A stretch of 64,000 nucleotides of DNA from Frigidibacter albus (GTDB taxonomy: Bacteria > Pseudomonadota > Alphaproteobacteria > Rhodobacterales > Rhodobacteraceae), in assembly GCF_009908165.1 (NCBI RefSeq), contig NZ_JAAAUC010000001.1:248001-312000 (forward strand). Reading direction: 5' to 3'. The notes under the pieces were generated by a model. It was not told where the DNA came from, made no database searches, and worked only from the letters and a program-made list of their open reading frames with translations. This document shows, one piece after another, positions 26,716-37,000 of this stretch (position 1 is its first letter; the number at the start of each line of letters is the position of its first letter). The position numbers and the translations under genes were made by a program.

Positions 26716-26820
26716 CCCAGAGACCCTCCATCCCGTGACCGCGCGATACGATGGTCGCAAATCCGGCAGCCGGTCAGACCCCGGCCGACCGCAAGGCCGG
26801 TGCCTGCGCCAAGGATTGCC

Positions 26821-26905
26821 TTGACAGAATCGCCCGAAGTACCGCTCTGATTGTAAATATAGGTCTGCTTTATTTCATTCCCTTTGGCGTCTGGGGGGCA
26901 GTATT
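26821..26905 (+). promoter_or_regulatory. AT-rich leader upstream of the giant operon
   Basis: By my count 26821-26910 is about 56% A+T, far above its surroundings. It starts with TTGACA and contains TTGTAAATATAGG, but no -10 box at ideal spacing. It is the only promoter-like patch before the 21-kb operon and the small membrane ORF. Confidence 0.35.
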
Positions 26906-27100
26906 TTGTATTCGCTCATCATGACCAGCGGCATTCGCCGCTTGATGGAACGCGAGTTTGTTCCGTTCGTCCTCGCCCTTCTGATCGCACAAATCTGGTT
27001 CAAATGGGGGAGCTTCTCCTTGGAGCTCGTCGGCTTTCTCGCCGTGTGGTTTGTCCTCGGCCTGCTGGCAAACATCCTGCTGGGTGCCCTGAAGCGATAG
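26906..27100 (+). CDS. 64-residue membrane protein preceding the giant operon
   Basis: The ORF begins at TTG 26906, with GGGGGG seven or eight bases upstream. An ATG at 26921 is the alternative. After a basic N-terminus (MTSGIRRLMERE) come two hydrophobic stretches, FVPFVLALLIAQIW and LVGFLAVWFVLGLLANILLG, ending in ALKR. The topology is probably two helices. I recognise no family. Its composition suits a real small membrane protein, and its position suggests it belongs to the system encoded downstream, although a hairpin with a T-run lies between them. A leader peptide or a membrane anchor for the complex is conceivable. Confidence 0.5.
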   Translation: MYSLIMTSGIRRLMEREFVPFVLALLIAQIWFKWGSFSLELVGFLAVWFVLGLLANILLGALKR

Positions 27101-27134
27101 ACGCGGGCCCCCGAGGGCCGCGCTTTGAAGCGAT

Positions 27135-27173
27135 GCTCCGCCGGCAAACTGGCGGGGAGCTCCACTTGTTTTT
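27135..27173 (+). terminator. Bulged hairpin plus T-run before the giant operon
   Basis: GCTCCGCC (27135-27142) can pair with GGC..GGAGC (27151-27160, two-base bulge), with TTTTT at 27169-27173. It lies between the 64-residue ORF and the 296-residue gene. The T-run is eight bases from the stem, so it is at best a partial terminator or attenuator. Confidence 0.4.
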
Positions 27174-27188
27174 CTCAAGGCTTGGCTC

Positions 27189-28079
27189 ATGGTGCGCCCA
27201 CCTGCAGAGCAACCTTCCCGTCGCACCGCCGTCCTTGAGGAACGGCTGCGCGAGCTGCGGGGCAGGCGTGACCTCACCGCCGCCGACAGGCGCCGTCTTG
27301 AGGCGATCTTGCGTGAGATCGGAAATCTTGGCGGGATCAGCCTCGACGACCTTCTGAAGCCCGACAAACCCGACAAGCCAGGCGGCCCGAACGACGACCC
27401 CATCCCTGTTGCCGGCGATTTTCAGGGCGCCGAGATCGAGCCCGCGCAGATCGCAAAACTGATCGGCAAGATGGCGGGCGATCCGCCGCGCGGCGTCGAC
27501 GGGCTCGACTTCGTCATCGGATCTGTCCTTGGCCAATTGCGGGCCGAACGCCCCGAAACCCTTCCGGCCAAGCCCGTTCCCAGCGGGCGCAAGGGCGCAG
27601 TGCTGCCAATGTCCACGGCCGCGCTTGGCCCGCTCCTCCAGCTTGCCGCGTTGCGCCGGACAGAGGGAGAGGCCAGCGCGGTCTGGGACGATGGCACCAA
27701 CCAGCTTGTGGTCCATGCCGCCAAGGTCAGCAGCGCCGTGACCGAGGGACTTGTGCGCATCTGTGTGCCCGTAGAGTGCGACCAGGCGAGCGGGGACATG
27801 GAAATCGCCTTTGCCGTGGGCAGCGGGGCCCGGGTGGCGGGGATGATCATGGCCACCGCCGACCGCCCCGCGGGCGAGCCGCTGATCGCACGGGTCTGGG
27901 GAGAGGCGTTGACCGCCTTCGCCTACGGCATCCTTCTGGATCTCGCCGACAGCCTCGCCGGCGCCTCGGGCCGGGATGAACGCAACGACCGGCTGGTGCC
28001 ACGCGGCCTCGTCGCCCGGCGCGGGCAGTTGCGGGTGGAGACGCAGGCGCGCTTTGCCTATGACAGGAGCGCGAAATGA
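27189..28079 (+). CDS. Uncharacterised protein, first gene of the giant operon
   Basis: This 296-residue protein matches no family known to me. Residues about 10-50 are strongly charged (VLEERLRELRGRRDL, then ADRRRLEAILREIGNL) and probably a coiled coil. A Pro/Lys/Asp linker (KPDKPDKPGGPNDDP) follows. The C-terminal 200 residues look alpha/beta, with VLPMSTAALGPLLQLAALRR and the strand-rich LVRICVPVECD. There is no signal peptide or membrane segment. The ATG at 27189 has AAGG at a good distance. The stop overlaps the 3259-residue gene by four bases, so the two are translationally coupled. A cytoplasmic adaptor or assembly partner of the giant protein is my guess. Confidence 0.75.
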   Translation: MVRPPAEQPSRRTAVLEERLRELRGRRDLTAADRRRLEAILREIGNLGGISLDDLLKPDKPDKPGGPNDDPIPVAGDFQGAEIEPAQIAKLIGKMAGDPPRGVDGLDFVIGSVLGQLRAERPETLPAKPVPSGRKGAVLPMSTAALGPLLQLAALRRTEGEASAVWDDGTNQLVVHAAKVSSAVTEGLVRICVPVECDQASGDMEIAFAVGSGARVAGMIMATADRPAGEPLIARVWGEALTAFAYGILLDLADSLAGASGRDERNDRLVPRGLVARRGQLRVETQARFAYDRSAK

Positions 28080-31000
28080 ACGCCTTCGCGCCCGGTGACT
28101 TCGGCGAGATGTCGGGCCTCTTGCGCGCCCTCGGGCTTGTCACGGCGGCGGGGGAGTTCAACAGTGACTGGATTGCCAACCCGGACGACTACCTCAAGGA
28201 CATGCTCGCCGAAGACGGGCAGCGGCAGGCCCTGCTGAACTTCGTCGCCACGCTGCGTGAGGGGCAGATCGAGCGCGATGCCGAGAACCGGCAATGGATC
28301 GAGCTGTTCTCGGAACCCCTGGCGCCCGGCTCCGCCATCGTCTTCTTCCTTGTCGTCGATGACGCGCCGCAAGACGAGGTGCGCCTGTCGCTGGGCGTGC
28401 GTTTCGCCACCTCGGCACCGCTGGCGGTCAGCGCCTCGTCGCTGCTGTTCCCGCTGTTCCGCGCCGGCAAGAAGGGGCGTCCGGCGACCCCCTCGCCAGA
28501 GCTGATGGGCCGGCCCGGCGGGCGGATCGTGATGACCAGCGAGGTGACGATAGCGGATGCCCCCGCAGCGCCCGGCGAGGCCGGATTGCAGGCGGTGGGT
28601 GTGCTGCTGTCGGTGCCCACGGCGCTGGGGGACGGTGATCCGCAGATCGGGCTGACCCTTCGCGGCCTGCAGCTTCCGGGCGAGGCGGCGGGCCGTGATC
28701 TGGTGCTGTCACTCAGTGATCCGGAGGCTGTGGCGGATGCCGGGATCGAGCTGATCCTTGGCCTGTTGCAGGCGCAGATCGGCACGGCGGCGGGGGCGCA
28801 GATCCGGGCGTTCGCCAAGCTGCTTGGCCTTGCGGGTGACCCGAACATCCCCGCCTTCCCCATTGCCGATGTGGTGGAGCGGGGCGCCGCGGCCCTGGGC
28901 GACTGGATGGCGCAGGCGCTGGGGGATGCGCCGCGCCGCACCGCCTGGCTGCAGGCGCTGGCAGAGCTTCTGGCCAATGGCGCCGCCGCGAGCCCCTCGG
29001 GCGTCACGCTGCCCGTTGGCGCGGCGCAGGTGCGGATCGGCCTCGCCGCGGTGCCGGGCGCCGGGGGGCGCCCGGTGGTGACGCTGTCGCTGTCCTTCGG
29101 CTTCAGCCAGGGCGCGGCAGAAGTCGGGATCACGGCCGATCTCGTGCGCATTGACCTTGGGACCAGGGCCGCGGTTGCCGTGCCCTCGCTGCGGGCGGAG
29201 GCGCGGTTTGACCTGTCCGCGCTGGCGATGCCGAATGTCGCCGCCGACGCAATGCTGATCGGCTTCGGCCTTGATGCTGGGCGGCGCCCGCTGCTGGTGA
29301 TCGCGCTGGAAAATGCCGTGGTCTTTGGCACCACCCATGCACGGCTCGACCTGACCAACCCCGATGCGCTGGCGGCGGCGGCGGCGCAGGCGGCGACGGA
29401 TGCGTTGGCAGAGGTGCTGAACACTCTTGGCCCCGCGGCGGACCGGATCGCGGTGGCCCTGGGCTGGCGGGCGCCCCCCGGCGCGGGCGCGGGCTACCCG
29501 CGCGTCGACCTGATCGCCTTCCTTGGCGACCCGCTGGGCGCGCTTCGGGCGCATTGGGATGACGTGATGTCGAACCATGCTGCGGATGTCACCGCGGTGC
29601 TGGCACAACTGCGCGAGCTGCTCACCGGCGACGCCACCCCTGGCTCCGTGACCGGCAGCGGCACCTCGGCCTCCCCGTGGCTCTTGCCGCTGGTTGCGGG
29701 GCTGCACGTCGCGGTCTGGCGCGGCGCAGACGGGCGGCTGACGCTCGGGCTCGGCTTTGTGCGAAGCGTCGATACGCTGGGCCAGCGCTGCACGGTGATC
29801 GAAACGCGGGTGCGCGCCGCCATCGTGGCGATTGACCTTGCCAGCGGCGGTGCCAGCTTCCTGCCCGAGGTTTTGGTCCAGGCGTTGGGCCGCGCCCGTG
29901 GCGGCGGGCGGCTGGTTACCGATCAGGGCGCGGTGCGGGTTGAGGTGGACCATCTGGGCATCACCGCCCTCTGGACGCCGGATGGCGGGTTCGGCATCCG
30001 GCTGTCCGCCCCGAACCCGGCGGTGGTGTTCGACAATGTGCCCCTGCCCCTGCCGGTCCCCGACCTGTCACTGCCCTTTGACGAGATACTGGCCAGCCTT
30101 GGCAATCGCGAGTGGGAGGCGCTGGAGCGGTTGGCCGCCATCGTCGCCACCAAGCTGCAATCGCGTTGGCTCGATGATCTGGTCGAGGCGCTTGGCTGGC
30201 GGCCCGCGGCGCCGATGTTGGGCGGGCCGAGGCGGCACCGCCTTGCGCTGTCGGCGCTGGTGGACGATGCGGGCATGGCCATCCGCGAATGGCTGGCCGA
30301 TCTGATCGGCGACCCCGAGGCAGAGGTGGCGCGGCGGCTGCAACCGCTGGCACGGTTCCTGTCGGGGCGGCCGAACGCCTCGTTCGTGGTGGAGGGGCGC
30401 GGCACGATCACCGAGCCTTGGCGCATCGACCTCTTGCCGGGGTCCGGCCTGCCCGCGCTGGCCGCCTGGCGCGAGCCGGATGCCCCGCTGCCAGTGCCGC
30501 AGACGCTGCATTCGATGGGCCTGAGAGGCTGGCGGCCGGGCGCCACAGGGCTGGGCCCCGGAGAGCTGGCACAAGCGATCCTCAGCGAGATGCCCGATGT
30601 CGGCGGACCTTTTGGTGCCGGGCTGACGGCCGAGGCGCTGCATCAGGGGCTGATGGCCGTTGCCGCGCTGTGGCAAGGCACTGACGGGCTGGTTCCGCCG
30701 CCCGCCGCCGCGCCGGCGGGCACGGTACTGCACCTTGTCCAGAACCGCTCTGCCGCCGGGCTGATCGCGGGGCTGGACCTTGCAGTGCTCCTTGGCGCCG
30801 CCCCGGCAATGGTGGTGCAGGTGACGGTGCTGGCGGCGGGCGCTGCCGTCGATGCCGCCATCGACCCTGCCCGCATGCTTGACATGCGCGAGGCCGGGCG
30901 CGACCCGGGGGCGTTTACCCCGCTGGCGGGGCCCGGCACCTGGCATGTGCTCCTCGCGCCGCGCGCCGATGCAAAACTGGCCAGCGGCGATCCCGATGGC

Positions 31001-34000
31001 ACGCGCGGACAGGTCGCGCGGCTGAAGACCGTGCTGCAGGATCTGGCGGGCGCCACCGTCATCGCCGATGCCGCCGCGGGCCACGCGGCCTGGCTGGCGC
31101 TGCATGAAATGGGTAGCGGCAACAACCGGCTGGTGACCGTTGGCCTGCCGCTGAGCGCGCTGCCGCCGCCCGCCGCCGCGACGGCCGAGATGCTGCGCCG
31201 CCTTGGCGAGTTCCTGCCGGGTCCCGACCCGGCCGAGCCGGACGATGCCGATCTGGCCACCGCCCGGCGGCTGTTGTCGATGCGTCTGGGCGCTTCGGCC
31301 TTCGATCTGGCCGGCCTTGCGCTGCCCTCGGGGTGGACGGGCGCCAGACGCGCCGACCTCGAAGTGCATCTGGTTCACGGCGTGATCGACCGCGACACCG
31401 TCAACCGGGCGCTGACGGCGACCGTCGCGGCGGGGCTGAGCCTGCATGCGCAGGTGCGTGCCCGCAAGCGGCCGTCCCGGCAGATCACCTCGGCGTCGCT
31501 CGGGCTGTACCTGCCGCTCAGGAATGCTCCGGCACCGGGCGGCCTTGCGGTGGAAGGTCAGGCGCTGGCCGAGCTGCTGGGCTGCGACATCGACAGCACC
31601 GGCCGGTTCCCGCTGCCCCGGGCGCGGGCTGCCCGGCGCATTGCGGCTGGCTTCGAGATCCGGCGGCAGGGCGGCTGGCTCATCGGCGGGCCGGGCGCTG
31701 CGGTTCGGGCGCTGCCGCTGGAACTGCGCTCCATCGACGTGGCGGTGCGGCTGTCGCTTGGCGGCACGGAGCCGGGGCTGGACCGCTGCGAAGTGACGCT
31801 GCACGGCGTGCGCATCCACGGGCGCGCCTTCCCGCGGCTGGTGCTGTCGCCGGGCCTGCCGGATGCGGGCCTGGGCATCGACGGTCTGGCGGCGCCGACG
31901 ACGCCGGAAATCCGCCAGCTGATCTCGGTGGTGATGCAGGACCTGGAGGCGAGCGCCGATGTCACGCTTGGCCGCATCCGCGAGGCGCTGAAGGCGGTGG
32001 GCGTGCTGGATGCGGCCGGTGGCTTTGACGGGCTGTCGCTGTCGAACTGGCTCGACGATCCGGCGGCGCGGCTGCAAGAGGCGCTGGCCGATGCCGCCCT
32101 GCGCCAGCGGCTGCTGGACCTGATCGCGGGATTTGCGGCGGATCATGCCGGGCTGAGCTTCGATGCGGGCTCAAGGTCACTGACCGTGGCCTTGTCCGGT
32201 TCAACGGGCGAGCCGGTGTTCGGCGACTGGGCGCTTGCGGCGACGCTGCGCCCGGCGGGCGCTTCGGGCGGGTCCCTGCGGCTTGGCGCAGCAGGCGGTT
32301 TGCAGCTTGCAGCGACGCTGGCCCCATTCGCGCTGACGCTGCGCCTGCCGGCGGGTCTGGCGCAGGGCCTTGACCTGCCCGAGGCGCTGCCGATCTGGCC
32401 CGCGCCGAACTTCGAGCTTCTGGCGCGGCCGGTGCTGCCAGCCCTCGCCGCCTTCGCGCTGTCGAGGATCATCGAGGGCCTTCGCGGCTCCGACCCGGCC
32501 GTGCAGCCGGTGATCGACGCCGCGCTGACTGCCTTTGGCCTCTTGAAGACTGTCGCGGGCAGTCAGGTGACGGCAGTTCCGCCGCAGGTGTTCATCGACC
32601 CCGGAGCGTGGATCAAGACGGCGCTTGGCTCCTCGACCGCCGTGACGTCGGCCCGAGTCATCGCCGCGCTGGATGGGCTGAGGCCCTTGGTCAACCTGCC
32701 CGGCGCGCCCGGCGTGTGGGACCTCGCCCCCGGGATTTCGCTGCGCGCCCGCTCGCAGGCAGGCACGGTGCTGGAGATCACGCTCGACCCCGCGCTGTTC
32801 CTGCCCGCCGCGGACGTCGCCCTTGGCGGCGCCTTCGGCCTGCGCTTTGGCACCGATGGCAGCGTCCAGCCCGCGCTGGACCTGTTCGTGGGCCTGAAGG
32901 GCGGGGCAGCGGGAACGCGCGCCGTGCATCTGACCGTGGCGGGCAGCGACGTTGCGCTGGTCCTGCGCCCTGCGGCCGGCGGCGATATCGGCATCTACCC
33001 AGAGGTCGGCGGGCTGACCCAGCTTGCGGCGGCGGGGGTGGTCGCGGCGCTGCCCGAGGCGCTGGATGCGATCGTGGCGACGGGGACGGACGCGGGCAAC
33101 TTGCTGGGCGACATTGGTGACGCGCTGCAACTGCGGCAGGGCGGCGCTTTCGACGCGGCGCAGTTGACCGCCTGGGCGACGGACCCGGCGAGCACCTTGC
33201 AAGCGCGCTGGCCGCAACTGCTGGCCGGCGGGCTGGCGCGGCTTGGCCCGGCGCTGCCGGCGGGGGTTGCCGTCACCACGCCGGCGGGCGGGGTGCGGCT
33301 GCAGGTGAACAATGCCGGCACCCCCGGCTCGGTCATCGCCATCGGCTTCCTTGCCAACCCGGTCGCGGTGGAGGTGTCGGCCACCATCGCCGCCATTCCC
33401 TTCGTGCGCAGCGTCGCCGCGACGCTGCGCTTCGACGCCACAGGCCTGACCCTTCTGCAGGCCACCGTCGGCCCCGCCGAGATCCCGCTTGTGGATGCCA
33501 TCGTGCTGCGCCCCGTGGTCCGGCTGGACATAGGCAGCGCGGCGGCCGATCCGTTCATTTCCGTCGGCCTTGCGACCGATGCCGCCAATACGAACGCGCT
33601 GGCCCTGCGCTATGACTTCGACACCGAGAGCTTCGATCTGGGCTTCGGCGGCAACTCGCCCGAAGAAATCGCCGCCGGGATCATGCGCTTTGCCATCGAC
33701 CTGATCGGCTCCTTCGTCATGGACCTCGGCCCGGTGGTCGAGATCCTCGACCTCGATGTCGGGTCCAGCGACGTGCGCGCGGTGTTGGAGGGCGTGGTTC
33801 TGGTGCCGGGCGCCGGGCTCGACCCCGAGTTCTTCCGGGTGCTGCCGAACCCGGGCGAAACACCGCAGCAATTCTTCGACACCAAGCTGCAACGCGCGCT
33901 GAAGCTGCTGGACAACATCGCGGCCGCGGCCCCGAGCGTGTCGATCGGCGGCGAGCTGAATATTTCGCTGGCGAAGTCGGGCAATTCCATCGGCCTCGCC

Positions 34001-37000
34001 CTGACGCTTGCGCAACGGCTGGAGATTGTCGGCGGCGACATCGCCGTCTGGCTGGAGAATGACAGCCGCTGGATCATCGGCGGCCCGCCCGCGGGCATCG
34101 CCATCGGGCTGTTGCGGGTGCAGGGCGCGACCATCGGGTTCGAGCCGTCGCTGTCGGTGAACGGCCTCGGCATCCGGGTGGGGCGCAGCAATGCACCGCT
34201 GCTGGCAACGCCGCTGTCGCTTGGGTCCATCGCGCTGCACATCTTCGCGCGGATCGGGGCGGGCGAGATGCTGGGCGGCGCGCAGGTCCAGCTGGCCGAG
34301 ATCGGTGCGGCTGTCGGCGGGGCCAGCGGTGGCAACCCCATCGCGCAGGGAATGCTGGCCGAAACGAACAGCGGCGATGCGGCCCTCGCGCCCGCCTTCA
34401 GCCCCGCCTTCTCGGTCCAGACCCGGCCCGCGGCGCAGGGCGGCGGCATCGCCTTTGGCTTCTCGGCGGGCGAGGGGGGGGGGCCCTGGTGGTTGCCGAT
34501 CCGCAAGCAGTTCGGCCCGCTGTATATCGCGCAGGTGGGGCTGGGGACGCAGGTGTCGAACGACACGCTTCAGTCGATCTCGCTGCTGTTCGACGGGGGC
34601 GTGTCGATTGCCGGGCTTTCGGCGGCGGTCGACGATCTGGAGCTGCGCTACAATCTCGATCAGGGCGGCATCTTCGATCCGGCGTCGTGGAGCGTCGATC
34701 TGGCCGGGCTTGCCGTGTCGGCCGATCTGTCGGGCGTCACGCTGGCGGGGGGGCTGCGCAAGTTCGGCGAGAACCCGGATGTCGAATATGTCGGGATGCT
34801 GGTGGCCCGCGTCGCGACCTATGGCCTGTCGCTCTATGGCGGCTATGCCTCGATCCAGACCGGGCCGCAGGGACCCTTCACCGCCTTCTTCGCCTTCGGC
34901 GCGGTGACCGGCCCCATCGGTGGGCCGCCGGCGTTTTTCCTGACCGGCATCGGCGGCGGCTTTGGCATCAACCGCGACGTGGTGCCGCCCACCGACATGT
35001 CGAAGTTCGACGAGTTCGTGATGATCGCGGCGCTGGACCCGTCCTTCGATCCGCCGGGCGACCTGATGGCCTATATGGAGGAGGTGCGGAACACCTTCCC
35101 GGCGCTGAAGGACCGCTTCTGGTTCGCCGCCGGGATCAGCTTCAATTCGTTCGCGCTGGTCGACGGGGTCGCGGTGGTTTGCATCGAGTTCGGGCAGGGG
35201 TTCGAGCTGTCGATCTTTGGCCTCGCCCGCATGGCCCTGCCGCGACCAGAGGTGGCGCTGGTGTCTATCGAGCTTGGCCTGATGGCGCGCTTCTCGACGG
35301 AAGAAGGCGTGATCTGGATCCAGGCGCAGCTGACCGACAATTCCTGGCTGCTGCACAAAAGCGCGCGGCTGACGGGGGGCTTTGCCTTTGTCAGCTGGTT
35401 CAAGGGGCCGCTCGCGGGCCAGTTCGTGCTGAGCTTGGGCGGCTTCCATCCCAGCTTCAGGCGCGACGGCTACCCGGTGGTGCCGCGCCTCGGGTTCAAC
35501 TGGAGCGTGGCAAGCAACATCGTCATCAAGGCCGAAACCTATTTCGCCCTGAGCTCCGAGGCGATCATGGCGGGCGGGTTGTTCGAGGCCAGCGCCAAGT
35601 TCGGCCCCGCCTTCGCCAATCTCAGCTTCGGCGGCAACGCCATCGTCTATTTCGATCCGTTCCGCTACATGGCGGATGCCCATGCCCGCGTGTCGGCCGG
35701 CATCCGCATCAAGACCTTCCTTGGAACGGTCCGGCTGTCCTACACGCTGGGGGCCTTCATCGAGGTGGCGGGGCCCCAGTTCCACGGCAAGGCCCGGATC
35801 GAGGTGGGCCCCATCGACATCACCGTCCGCTTTGGCAACTCTGCCAATGTGCCGGCGGTCTATATCTCCTGGACCGATTTCGCCGCCAAGTATCTGGAGC
35901 TTGCGCCCGGCAACCGCGCGCAGGCGCTCAGCGGGATGGCTGGCAAGGGCGCGCTGCCACCCGCCAGCGCCACGGGCACCGAACCGGGGACGGCCGATGG
36001 CTCCGCCGCGCATCCCTTTGATGTCAGCTCGGAGTTCGAGCTGTCCTTCACCACCACCATCCCCGTCACCCGGATCGACCGGGCGGGCACGATCACCCCC
36101 ACGCCCGCCGGCAAGCAGCTTGGCCTCGCGCCGGTGAACCGGGTGATCCACAATTCCACGCTGCACCTGTCGCTGAAGAAGGACGGTGTGGGGGCAGAGC
36201 GGCTCGGGGATACCCTGAAGATCGTCATGAAGCCGCGGCGCACAGGGGCTTTCCCCGTCGGGGTCTGGGGCCCGGCGCAGAACCCCGATGTGCGGACGGT
36301 GCCGAAGGGCGACATCATCACCGCCACCGAAGGCGTCGATTTCGTCTTCAAGCCGCAGCTGATCGGCAAGATCCCGGCCCCGGCGACAGGCGGGGTGGCG
36401 TTCAATCAGGTGGAAGCCGGGCCGCGCAAACCGCTGCCGCTGCGCAATGCCGGGGCGCTGCGGGCGCGGCTGGTCAGCGAGGCAGTCGCCCTGCGTGCGG
36501 TGCTGTCGGGGCTGGACGCGGCCAGGATGCCGCAATTCACCGCCGACTGGCGGGCCGCGGGGCGCAGCGATACCGCGGTGCGGTCCTGGGCCCGCGAACG
36601 CGCGGTCCCGATGCGCGTGGGGCTGCTGTCCGAGAGGATCGTCGGCACCGCGGCCGCGGGCGGCAAGAAGCCGGTGGTCGTCCGGCCCCGGCCCGTGCCC
36701 GGCGCGGTGTTCGGCACGCTCAAGGTGCGCGGCGTGATGATGCAAGCGATGCGCGCGACCCCGGGCCTGACCGTCGCCGCGCAGACCACGGTGAAGGGCG
36801 CGCTGTCAGAAAAGGTCAAGCGCATGGTTCCGCCGACGATGGCGGACGCGCTGGCGGGGCGCGAGACGCGGTTCGCCACCGCGCTTCTGCGCGCCGAGAT
36901 CGCGGAGCCGCTGGCCAAGACCACCCTGATCGCCCGCGCCGTGCTGCCCGAAACCGTGGCGGCGCGGACGGCGGTCTCGGCCGGGGCGGGCAAGGCTGCG

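Noticed and set aside
26782-26801. CCGGCC/GGCCGG hairpin after the GntR gene
   Set aside because: It has 6-bp arms, an 8-base loop and no T-run. Such repeats are frequent by chance at this GC content.
32201-36745. 1514-codon open frame on the minus strand
   Set aside because: It is the antisense shadow of the 3259-residue gene. No domain and no ribosome-binding site support it, and the plus frame is continuous.
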